From the NCBI GenBank assembly GCA_002502705.1, contig DAQB01000145.1, positions 11,349 through 19,153 of the forward strand: DNA of 7,805 nt. Reading direction: 5' to 3'. Below, piece by piece: positions 1 through 6,060 of the stretch; position 1 is the stretch's first letter; each line of letters opens with the position of its first letter. The translations under genes were made by a program, and so were the position numbers. Under the pieces are notes generated by a model, which did no database searches, was not told the DNA's origin, and worked only from the letters and a program-made list of their open reading frames with translations. The DNA comes from Thermoplasmatales archaeon UBA582. GTDB taxonomy: Archaea > Thermoplasmatota > Thermoplasmata > Thermoplasmatales > Thermoplasmataceae.

Positions 1-339
1 GAACTAAGATGCCCGGACCCTGCAGGAAATCCGTATCTGCAGTTTTCCGTCATTCTCGCAATGGGCCTTGACGGAATCAGCAGGAAGATCGATCCTCCAG
101 ATCCTGTGGAACGGGATATCTATCATATGACCGCAGAGGAGAGGCAGAAGCTTGGGATTGGCTCGATGCCAGAAAGCTTAGGCGAGGCTTTGCATCATTT
201 CCGGCAGAGCAAGCTGATGCAGGAATCTCTGGGGAAGCATATATTTGACAATTTCGCGACAGTAAAGCAGAGAGAATGGGACGCATTCCGTTCATTCGTA
301 ACAAAATGGGAAGTAGACAGGTACCTGCCGAAACTGTAA
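1..339 (+). CDS. glnA: Glutamine synthetase type I, C-terminal part (5' truncated by window edge)
   Basis: Glutamine synthetase joins ammonia to glutamate using ATP in the cytoplasm. Only the last 112 residues are present; the frame is open from base 1, so the gene begins outside the window. The visible start of the segment, RCPDPAGNPYLQF, is the hallmark RxPDxxxNPYL stretch of the catalytic domain, whose arginine contacts substrate in characterised enzymes. It is followed by GLDGI.RKIDPP and by a C-terminal helical tail ending in WEVDRYLPKL, both typical of the type I family. The segment IYHMTAEERQKLGI lies where enterobacterial enzymes carry the adenylylated tyrosine; the surrounding residues look more like the non-adenylylated GSI-alpha group of archaea and Firmicutes, which is an inference from a short stretch. 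The gene ends in TAA, with no clear terminator beyond short T tracts. Family identity is very secure. Confidence 0.96.
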   Translation, partial: ELRCPDPAGNPYLQFSVILAMGLDGISRKIDPPDPVERDIYHMTAEERQKLGIGSMPESLGEALHHFRQSKLMQESLGKHIFDNFATVKQREWDAFRSFVTKWEVDRYLPKL

Positions 340-345
340 GTTTCT

Positions 346-442
346 GAATATCCAAACTTTCAAATATTATCTTAAAACGACTGAATTTATCAAGACAAAT
401 CGGTTATCCACCTTCTTCAGCCACCCATTATTTTGGATATTC
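346..442. repeat. 11-bp inverted repeat pair flanking 75 bases
   Basis: GAATATCCAAA at 346-356 is the exact reverse complement of TTTGGATATTC at 432-442. The left arm begins seven bases after the glutamine synthetase stop codon. The arms could be a paired operator, the feet of a long loop in the 3' untranslated region, or the ends of a very small decayed element. No target-site duplication is visible outside the arms, so the mobile-element reading has little support. An 11-base exact match in so short a region is unlikely but possible by chance in AT-rich DNA. Confidence 0.45.
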
Positions 443-673
443 CTGGCATACCTATGGGGAGAAATCTAAGTTAACTCAAAAAAGAAATAGCCTATAAAAC
501 GGTGCATACCGTAATTTGGATGCGATTGATGATGGCTTCCTACTATGTTTACAGATGAACGCGTTGACCTGGAAATCACCATTTCAGTAAATGTGAGAAT
601 TGAGATACGTTTAAAAACCGTGATTGCTGTGATCGAAAGAAATACCTGACCAAGAAAATTCTGTTTGGCAATG

Positions 674-680
674 TTTATCT
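674..680 (+). promoter_or_regulatory. TATA-like box of the methyltransferase gene
   Basis: TTTATCT is centred about 27 bases before the ATG at 704. That is where an archaeal TATA box lies when transcription starts at or next to the start codon. No Shine-Dalgarno sequence precedes the ATG, which agrees with a leaderless message. The box deviates from consensus. A better TTTAAAAA at 610-617 could instead give a message with a leader of roughly 60 bases. Confidence 0.45.
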
Positions 681-703
681 GCTAACTGAAAATATTCCAT
701 TTA

Positions 704-1708
704 ATGTTGCGAAATCTTCTATACAACGAAGACTGCATAGAGGGTGCTAGGAGGCACATTAAGGATGGAACTGTTGATCTCATTATCACTGATCCTCCAT
801 ATGGAATCAATGCAGATACATTCGAGAAGCATTACAACAGGAAAGCGAGCAATGTCATAGACGGTTACGTTGAAATCCCAAAGGAAAAATATGAGGAATT
901 CAGCGACAACTGGATCAGGGAGGCAGAACGCATCTTGAGGCCCGGAGGGAGCATCTACATAGTATCAGGCTACACAAATTTGCATCATGTGATGGGTGCA
1001 CTTAGCAATACAAAGTTAAAAATGGTCAACCATATTATCTGGAAATACAACTTCGGTGTACATACCACAAGGAAGTACGTTTCTTCTCACTATCACATAC
1101 TTTACTTAATTAAACCCGGCGGAAAGGTCACTTTCAATACTTTCTGTCGGTATGGTGAAAATGAGAGGGATGATAGTGGAGGCTCGCTGAATTACCGGGA
1201 CAGGGAGGACGTCTGGATTATCAACAAAGAGTACAAGCCCAATCAGAAGAAGAACCGGAACGAACTCCCCACATCATTGCTTATCAAGATGATACAGTAC
1301 AGCAGCAATGAGGGCGATCTCGTTTGCGATCTCTTCCTTGGCGGCTTTTCTACAGCAAGAGTTGCCATTGGTCTTAGGAGGAAAGTTACGGGATTTGAGA
1401 TCAACCAGAAAATATTTAGGAATGGAATGGCAACTTTCGAAAAAGTGATACCAGGTCATCTTTTTGATAAAATCAGGATACCGGACAAATCCAATTTTGT
1501 CAGGAGGGGAAAACCATGGACACAGGAAGAGAAACAGAAAGTAAACATAAGATATGCAAATCTCCGGAGCACCGGCAAAAACAGAAAAGAATCTATCGAT
1601 TCGCTATCGTCTGAATTTGGAAGGGGGCGTTTTTCCATTTCTAAAATCCTGAAATCCGAGAAAGATTCGTTGCCTGTGCGGATTCATAATAAGCGTGAAT
1701 TTACATGA
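704..1708 (+). CDS. Site-specific DNA methyltransferase, beta class, with C-terminal DNA-binding-like extension
   Basis: This 334-residue protein transfers a methyl group from S-adenosylmethionine to an exocyclic amino group in DNA, most likely N6 of adenine given its DPPY motif; N4-cytosine cannot be excluded. Catalytic motif IV, TDPPYG, lies at residues 29-34. The AdoMet-binding motif I, DLFLGGFSTA, lies at 209-218, with an acidic motif II residue in FEIN at 231-234. Catalytic motif first and AdoMet motif last is the beta-class order, so the target-recognition region should lie between, around residues 105-185. Motif I departs from the usual DPFxGSGTT: proline is replaced by leucine and SGT by GFS. 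Residues 265-320 form a basic tail (RRGKPWTQEE...GRGRFSISKIL) resembling a Myb/SANT-like or other helix-turn-helix unit. No restriction endonuclease gene lies nearby, so it appears to be an orphan enzyme. The first ATG fits a TATA-like box and an immediate NEDC motif. Family is secure; the recognition sequence is unknown. Confidence 0.93.
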   Translation: MLRNLLYNEDCIEGARRHIKDGTVDLIITDPPYGINADTFEKHYNRKASNVIDGYVEIPKEKYEEFSDNWIREAERILRPGGSIYIVSGYTNLHHVMGALSNTKLKMVNHIIWKYNFGVHTTRKYVSSHYHILYLIKPGGKVTFNTFCRYGENERDDSGGSLNYRDREDVWIINKEYKPNQKKNRNELPTSLLIKMIQYSSNEGDLVCDLFLGGFSTARVAIGLRRKVTGFEINQKIFRNGMATFEKVIPGHLFDKIRIPDKSNFVRRGKPWTQEEKQKVNIRYANLRSTGKNRKESIDSLSSEFGRGRFSISKILKSEKDSLPVRIHNKREFT

Positions 1709-1725
1709 TTTGCCTGTTTTGATAA

Positions 1726-1892
1726 CCAGGGGGTCACTCTTAAAAGGTAAGTGTGGAAAATGAAGCACGCTGTGCCAGGCTAACATTAGATGATCGAATT
1801 CTTCGACAATATTCAAAAATATTTGAGTTATTCAAGAACAGTTGTGGATTTAGCACACTGTTTAGTAATCCAGGGGCATTCTTAAAGATAGG
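1726..1892 (+). repeat. Imperfect direct repeat of a promoter-like segment
   Basis: CCAGGGGGTCACTCTTAAAA, starting at 1726, recurs 144 bases later as CCAGGGGCATTCTTAAAG, starting at 1870. The second copy lacks two bases and has a few substitutions. Each copy joins a CCAGGGG block to a TTAAA element that could be a TATA box. The arrangement suggests a duplicated promoter or regulator site upstream of the ABC operon. The 255 bases between the methyltransferase stop and the operon start otherwise hold no gene; the longest frame started in this stretch is a few codons long. Confidence 0.45.
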
Positions 1893-1937
1893 ATTAACAA
1901 ATAATGGCAATTGGATCCCGTAATTCACGCAAGGATG

Positions 1938-1946
1938 ATATATATT
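1938..1946 (+). promoter_or_regulatory. TATA box candidate for the ABC operon
   Basis: ATATATATT is centred about 22-23 bases before the ATG at 1964, slightly closer than the usual 26-27. This suggests a leaderless or nearly leaderless transcript of the three-gene operon. A second candidate, CTTAAAGAT at 1881-1889, would start transcription near 1911 and leave room for an ATG at 1949 or 1964. The two cannot be told apart without transcript mapping. Confidence 0.45.
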
Positions 1947-1963
1947 GCATGTATCCATTTTCA

Positions 1964-2779
1964 ATGAAGTATTCAGCTAAAATGGCTGTTGCTCTTATAA
2001 CCATGGCTCTGGTTTTTACTGGAGTTGGTATAGCATACAGAGAAACGGCTGCAAATGCCGAACTTCAAGCAAATCCTTATTCTTATATTCCTGCAAACAT
2101 CAATGACATTTGGCGAGGAACCTATGATAATACCACCGTGATCGTTTTCTCTGGAAGTAACTATTACGGAGCAATCATCTTCGGACAGAATTTAATCGTG
2201 GAGAAATCAAACCTATTTAAGATATTCAGCTCCCAACTAAACCTACACGTTTCATTGGTTATTTATAATGTGCCAATCATAAGCATCCCAGAAAACAGTA
2301 CGTTCAGTTTCAGTGGTTTCAGCCTTATCGATAGAATGTTGGGACAGAACACATCCTTAGGAATCCATGGTTATCAATATATTGCAAACCCAGAGTCAGG
2401 AATAATGATTATGGGAAGTTTGGATGCAATAAAAGTGTCTCTTGCGTCCAGTTATCAGGACACTTTCATCAACTCATTTGAACTGAGCCCAATACTGAAT
2501 AACAACCTTTTCTCTTTTGAAATCATACATCCGTTATCACAGTACTTTTATTTCGCTTCCGGAAACATTTCTGGCAAATCCATGCAAGTCCATCTGTACC
2601 TTAACGACAGGATAAACAGCTTCGAACTATTCATCATTCTGGGATATATTCTTCCTGCAAACAGCTCAGTTTTGCCTTTGCCTGATAATGGATTGCTTCT
2701 TACATTGAACCATGGAAATTTCTTTTACGAGTTCACTTACATTAATCTTGAACTCTTCATGACTCTGGTGATACATTGA
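1964..2779 (+). CDS. Exported or membrane-anchored protein of unknown function, first gene of ABC operon
   Basis: I do not recognise this family. The chosen 271-residue form begins MKYSAK followed by a hydrophobic stretch at about residues 7-24, a classic signal peptide or N-terminal anchor. The rest should lie outside the cell. It contains five N-glycosylation sequons (NTT, NST, NTS, NIS, NSS) and alternating hydrophobic segments that suggest beta structure, with no further clear membrane span; the last 15 or so residues are only moderately hydrophobic. In-frame ATGs at 1904 and 1949 would add 20 or 5 residues before the signal; 1964 is preferred because the positive n-region then directly precedes the hydrophobic core and a TATA-like box lies just upstream. 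The stop TGA overlaps the TTG start of the permease, so it is probably translated together with the transporter. It may be a substrate, receptor, chaperone or immunity-like partner of that exporter. The frame is secure; the role is unknown. Confidence 0.82.
   Translation: MKYSAKMAVALITMALVFTGVGIAYRETAANAELQANPYSYIPANINDIWRGTYDNTTVIVFSGSNYYGAIIFGQNLIVEKSNLFKIFSSQLNLHVSLVIYNVPIISIPENSTFSFSGFSLIDRMLGQNTSLGIHGYQYIANPESGIMIMGSLDAIKVSLASSYQDTFINSFELSPILNNNLFSFEIIHPLSQYFYFASGNISGKSMQVHLYLNDRINSFELFIILGYILPANSSVLPLPDNGLLLTLNHGNFFYEFTYINLELFMTLVIH
2767..2772 (+). promoter_or_regulatory. Ribosome binding site deciding a TTG start
   Basis: GGTGAT lies inside the final codons of the upstream gene, three bases before TTG at 2776. 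It pairs fully with the ATCACC at the 3' end of archaeal 16S rRNA. Because this is the 3' half of the full AGGAGGTGATC sequence, a three-base spacer corresponds to a normal distance. The next ATG at 2788 would be 15 bases away, so the TTG, overlapping the upstream TGA as TTGA, is the better start. Confidence 0.65.
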
Positions 2780-3627
2780 CAAACCAAATGATCTGGAACT
2801 CCAAAAGCATGGCTGTTTTTTTCCTCAAGAATTACAGGAAATCAAGCGCTTTCAAGTATATTATTATCTTATTTTTCTTATTGGGCCTGCTTATGTCTGT
2901 GCTTTCAATTTTTTTCCTGAATTCCATAGTCAGTGAATTTGTCCCTAGCTCAATAAAAATAATACACTATCCAAAGCAGATCCTCGAAGACATATACAAC
3001 TTTGCCTGGGCAAGTATAGCCATTTACCTGCCAGTCTTAGCAGTTGCATTCTTCGCGTCCACTTCAATATCCTCAGATTTAGAATCAAAAAATATCTATC
3101 AATTTATGACAATGCCAATATCAAAGGAAGAATATCTTTTCTCAAAAATCCTCTCTAGTTTTGTCGCGTCTATCATTTCAGTACTTGTCTTTATTGCGAT
3201 GCAATTTATCACATACCTGCTTATCTTTAGGAGTTTCCCACCTCTCGCTTTTCTGAACTATGTCACAGTGATGATTTTAATCATATTCACAGACACTATT
3301 GCTGCCATGGTATTCAGCAGCATCATCAAGAAAGGAGATTATGGACCTTTAGGGTTTATCTTGTTTTTTCTTCTAATTACTAACGTTATATCACTTTTGA
3401 TATCAAGCATGAGTGGGTTAAATGACAGTTTTATAATTACGAATGCACAAAGATTGGCCTATCTTGTCTTTTTAAATGTTGAACCATATTTCATGGTATA
3501 TACCGGTTCTCTATCCAGTATAAGTTTTAACTCAGAACTGCTCTTAATTTATATACAGATTGCCTACACCGTTGCATTCTTGTTTATCCTCTATTCCGTC
3601 TTTATGAGAAGAGGTGAAGTAAGATAA
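2776..3627 (+). CDS. ABC-2 type transporter permease
   Basis: This 283-residue integral membrane protein should form the translocation path of an ABC exporter powered by the ATPase encoded next. Six hydrophobic spans can be drawn at about residues 28-50, 78-97, 126-152, 158-184, 191-212 and 254-277. This is the usual plan of ABC-2 family permeases such as the BcrB and NatB groups. After span 2, the cytoplasmic stretch FASTSISSDLESKNIYQFMT, ending in a PISKEEYLFSKIL segment (about 114-126), is characteristic of the family: an acidic E/DxE-like turn, then a helix leading into span 3. The start is a TTG at 2776 overlapping the previous stop, supported by GGTGAT just upstream. The gene is strongly AT-rich, partly because its codons specify Phe, Ile and Leu. 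The C-terminus ends in MRRGEVR, and its stop overlaps the ATPase start region. Homodimer formation is likely because only one permease is encoded. Substrate is unknown. Confidence 0.9.
   Translation: MTNQMIWNSKSMAVFFLKNYRKSSAFKYIIILFFLLGLLMSVLSIFFLNSIVSEFVPSSIKIIHYPKQILEDIYNFAWASIAIYLPVLAVAFFASTSISSDLESKNIYQFMTMPISKEEYLFSKILSSFVASIISVLVFIAMQFITYLLIFRSFPPLAFLNYVTVMILIIFTDTIAAMVFSSIIKKGDYGPLGFILFFLLITNVISLLISSMSGLNDSFIITNAQRLAYLVFLNVEPYFMVYTGSLSSISFNSELLLIYIQIAYTVAFLFILYSVFMRRGEVR
3611..3617 (+). promoter_or_regulatory. Ribosome binding site upstream of a non-canonical ATA start
   Basis: GAGGTGA, at the end of the permease gene, is an excellent match to the anti-Shine-Dalgarno sequence and is the strongest such site seen in this window. 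It is followed, after six bases, by ATA at 3624, not by ATG, GTG or TTG. Nothing else at normal distance in the ATPase frame could serve as a start, so this site argues that initiation takes place at 3624. Confidence 0.7.
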
Positions 3628-4505
3628 GCTCAATTTCAGTCAAGAATTTACGCAAGATCATAAAGAGAAAAACTGTTTTAGATATTCCAGAACTTAACAT
3701 TTCCAATTCTGTTGTTGGTGTGGTTGGTCCAAATGGAAGCGGAAAGTCAACCCTTCTCAAAATTATTTCAGGATGCATCGAAGGGTATTTGGGATCAAGC
3801 TTTGTTGATGGAGTCAATATTGTGGAAAACCACAAAAGGTGCGTCAGAAAAATCGGTGCACTCATTGAAAACCCCCATCTGTATTCGTACGTAAATTCTT
3901 ACGATATGCTTCAACTTGCCTATAAATTGAGAAACGGTAGAAATGGAAACGAGGACGAAATTGACAACAGCCTGAATCAAGTCGGCCTGATGTCAAAAAA
4001 GGATATCCAAATAAGGGATCTCTCATCAGGAGAGAAAAAAAGGCTTTCCATCGGTCTTGCGCTTGTAGGTTCTCCAGACATAATTATTCTAGACGAGCCA
4101 ACTAACAACATGGATGCAGAAGGAGTATCTATGTTTCAACGTTTGATAAATCAGCTGAGGGACGATGGTAATAGGCTCATTATAATAACGTCTCATGAAC
4201 TAGATATTATCGGTAAAATATGTGACAGGCTTATTTTTCTCATTAATGGTCAGATAAGAAGAGACTTTATAATAAACAAAGAAGGATATTTTCTGATACT
4301 TCAAACAGACAGATCTGCCAATTCGGTTGCTCTGCGAACATTCAAGACTGAATTGCTCGCTGAAGGCAAGATTGCTGTATTGATTGAGAATGAGGACGAG
4401 CTTAACGATCTTTTTAGAACGATCTCAGAAAGAGGAATTAAAATAAAAAGTATAGAGAAAATGACACAGGCTGAATTTGAATATAAAAAAGCATTCAACC
4501 AGTAA
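3624..4505 (+). CDS. ABC transporter ATP-binding protein (BcrA/NatA-like), apparent ATA start
   Basis: This cytoplasmic subunit hydrolyses ATP to drive the adjacent permease. From 3624 it is 293 residues. Residues 4-30 (SISVKNLRKI...VLDIPELNI) form the expected N-terminal strand pair. Next come Walker A GPNGSGKST (35-43), a Q-loop region IGALIENPHLY with Glu at 82 instead of the usual Gln, signature LSSGEKKRLSIG (133-144), Walker B IIILDEPTNNMD (153-164) with catalytic Glu158, and the switch His191 in ITSHE. The IENP Q-loop and LSSGE signature are typical of bacitracin/lantibiotic-type exporters and related groups. About 100 further residues make a C-terminal domain. The frame is open back to 3618 but holds no ATG, GTG or TTG before a GTG at 3720, which would remove the first 32 residues. 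ATA at 3624 overlaps the permease TAA and follows GAGGTGA. Function is secure; the exact start is the open question. Confidence 0.93.
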   Translation: MSSISVKNLRKIIKRKTVLDIPELNISNSVVGVVGPNGSGKSTLLKIISGCIEGYLGSSFVDGVNIVENHKRCVRKIGALIENPHLYSYVNSYDMLQLAYKLRNGRNGNEDEIDNSLNQVGLMSKKDIQIRDLSSGEKKRLSIGLALVGSPDIIILDEPTNNMDAEGVSMFQRLINQLRDDGNRLIIITSHELDIIGKICDRLIFLINGQIRRDFIINKEGYFLILQTDRSANSVALRTFKTELLAEGKIAVLIENEDELNDLFRTISERGIKIKSIEKMTQAEFEYKKAFNQ

Positions 4506-4657
4506 GAACAAATCTTAGACTGACAATTAAATACCTGACAAAAGTACCATGCACATCCAAGTTTGGTTTTGCGTAAAGACTGAAAACGAAATAATGAGGT
4601 TAAGTGTCTCCAGTGGGAATCAAAGGCGATTGAATCCAAAAGCATCAGTGAAATATG

Positions 4658-4664
4658 AAAAAAA
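4658..4664 (-). terminator. Oligo-T terminator of the surface-protein gene
   Basis: Seven A's on the plus strand are a T7 tract on the minus strand, about six bases past the TAA stop of the minus-strand gene. Oligo-T runs directly behind stop codons are the usual intrinsic termination signal in archaea and need no hairpin. The preceding T's at the stop add to the tract. Confidence 0.55.
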
Positions 4665-4669
4665 TTAGA

Positions 4670-6040
4670 TTAGAGGAGTGAAATCTCATCTCCAAGCAGA
4701 ACCTTCATCCCTGACTGGGATACAAGCTTTCCATTTACGTCCTCTATTTCTATTACCCCAATATAAGATTTGTAATCGAAAAACATCAATGATACGTTTA
4801 CGTAACTTTGGTCATTCATTGTACCTTCAGTTGTATTCGCACTTAAGAAGATATATCTTGAGCCATTATATGTTAAATTTACAAACTGCTGAGTGTTTGG
4901 AAATATAGCAAATAAAGCGTTAAAGAGTGTTGCGTTATAATAATTGTTGAATTTAGCTAAGCCGATTAGTGTGCTGTTACCACTTCCATTTCCATAAGCG
5001 GAAAATGCTATGGCAGACAAATTTGAAAGTGCATCATTAAGATATGCAGATTCGGATTGTGTAGTCGCAGTATTTGACGTATTTACAAATTCTCTGAATA
5101 AAGACGAAGCGTTCTGTATGTTCACATCCACCTGGAGGAAATTAGTTTCTAAAAGACCTGTTTGACCCTCAATTTGTGAGGAATTTAAAAAAATCGAGTG
5201 AGAAGGCGATGGAGCGGGGTTCTTTAATATCGTCACCTCACTGTTCATTAGCGACAGAATGGAGCTTTTGCTAACGTTTACGGTTGAAAGGTGGAGCACG
5301 AGGATTAAGTCATGAGAATAAACAGAAATCATAACGTTTACAAAATCGCTTGTGGTGTTCAGCCCTGAAAATAATCCGATAAATTCATTCGACTTTACGA
5401 AAGCATATACGTATGGCGTTCCAGACGACGTAAATCCCAATGTTACGTTGCTGGTTGTTGAATTCTGTGCACTATCATTGATTACTGCCCAAATATGGCT
5501 TACTTCACTCTGATTTCTCTCCGAGATGTAACCTACTGTCACGATTCCTGTTCCACTGACAGGTTGAAAAACAGCCAACTCGAGAGATGTTATACCCGAA
5601 ACGGAAGGCGAGGTAGACGTAGGCGCTGAAACGTATGAAGTTGCCTTCCCGGAACTATGGCTTGAACCCGAAAACGAAAGGAATGGCATCCTATTAACAA
5701 GTTGACTATATCCGGGCAGGACATAGGTTGTAAGAGGAGTTGACGAATAAGATGAAAAATATGAACCACCATCGCCTTCCAATATTCCGATTCCAGCAGA
5801 TGCATTACTGGATGTACCTGTAGTCCCTGTTGTCTGAGTCCAGCTGCCGCCAACGCTTTTGTTTACCTGATTGGAACTGACAACGTTAGGGGAGTTGTAT
5901 TGGGGAGAGGTAGTAGGATACTGCGTAGAGATCTTACCGGTGCTGGGCAAACTTAACCTTCCAGTCTCGTAAAGAAATCCAGTAGCTATAACTATAACCG
6001 CGACGATGAAAACTATAGCGAATTTTGCAGATTTGCCCAT
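4670..6040 (-). CDS. Anchored, Ser/Thr-rich, sequon-rich cell-surface protein of unknown function
   Basis: I do not recognise the family. The 456-residue protein starts MGKSAKF and then has a hydrophobic span at about residues 7-23 without an obvious cleavage site, so it is probably anchored by its N-terminus with the rest outside. Residues 29-80 are a low-complexity linker rich in Ser, Thr, Pro, Gln and Asn. Another Ser-rich stretch covers roughly 93-150, and the remainder alternates hydrophobic and polar residues like a beta-rich ectodomain. By my count 19 N-X-S/T sequons are present, which fits heavy N-glycosylation of the cell surface in wall-less acidophilic archaea. Only two acidic residues fall within the first 80 positions. 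The gene is convergent with the ABC operon, leaving 164 bases between stops, and divergent from the peptidase. A TATA box centred 27 bases before the ATG indicates a leaderless transcript. Adhesin, envelope glycoprotein or substrate-capture roles are all possible. Confidence 0.85.
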   Translation of the reverse strand: MGKSAKFAIVFIVAVIVIATGFLYETGRLSLPSTGKISTQYPTTSPQYNSPNVVSSNQVNKSVGGSWTQTTGTTGTSSNASAGIGILEGDGGSYFSSYSSTPLTTYVLPGYSQLVNRMPFLSFSGSSHSSGKATSYVSAPTSTSPSVSGITSLELAVFQPVSGTGIVTVGYISERNQSEVSHIWAVINDSAQNSTTSNVTLGFTSSGTPYVYAFVKSNEFIGLFSGLNTTSDFVNVMISVYSHDLILVLHLSTVNVSKSSILSLMNSEVTILKNPAPSPSHSIFLNSSQIEGQTGLLETNFLQVDVNIQNASSLFREFVNTSNTATTQSESAYLNDALSNLSAIAFSAYGNGSGNSTLIGLAKFNNYYNATLFNALFAIFPNTQQFVNLTYNGSRYIFLSANTTEGTMNDQSYVNVSLMFFDYKSYIGVIEIEDVNGKLVSQSGMKVLLGDEISLL

Positions 6041-6060
6041 CCGATAAACTATAAATTCCG

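Larger units (their letters stand above)
340..703. other. Intergenic region without a recognisable gene
   Basis: These 364 bases separate the glutamine synthetase stop from the methyltransferase start. The only reading frames are tiny: 12 codons from the ATG at 520 and 34 codons from the ATG at 545. Neither has recognisable protein features. The stretch holds an 11-bp inverted repeat (346-356 with 432-442), a TATA-like box near 492-498 (CTATAAAA context), a second near 610-617 (TTTAAAAA), and the probable methyltransferase promoter near 674-680. No tRNA or known RNA fold was recognised by eye. It could hold a small untranslated RNA started from the 492 box, but nothing shows this directly. 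Confidence 0.6.

Noticed and set aside
77..355. Minus-strand 92-codon frame opposite glutamine synthetase
   Set aside because: Shadow of a clearly coding, conserved plus-strand frame.
545..649. 34-codon frame MFTDERVDLEITISVNVRIE...
   Set aside because: Alternating hydrophobic pattern looks protein-like, but it is short, has no start signal and no recognised homology.
3720..4505. GTG at 3720 as the ATPase start
   Set aside because: It would start inside the Walker A strand and discard the conserved 32-residue N-terminus that is plainly encoded upstream; no ribosome binding site precedes it.
4549..4668. 39-codon plus-strand frame between the convergent genes, with a TATA-like ATTAAATA at 4526-4533
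   Set aside because: The box is only about 19 bases from the ATG, no ribosome binding site is present, and the peptide has no recognisable features; it reads through the other gene's terminator.
5590..5853. Minus-strand 87-codon frame inside the surface-protein gene
   Set aside because: Overlaps the main gene on the same strand in another frame; composition reflects the Ser/Thr-rich codons of the real gene.
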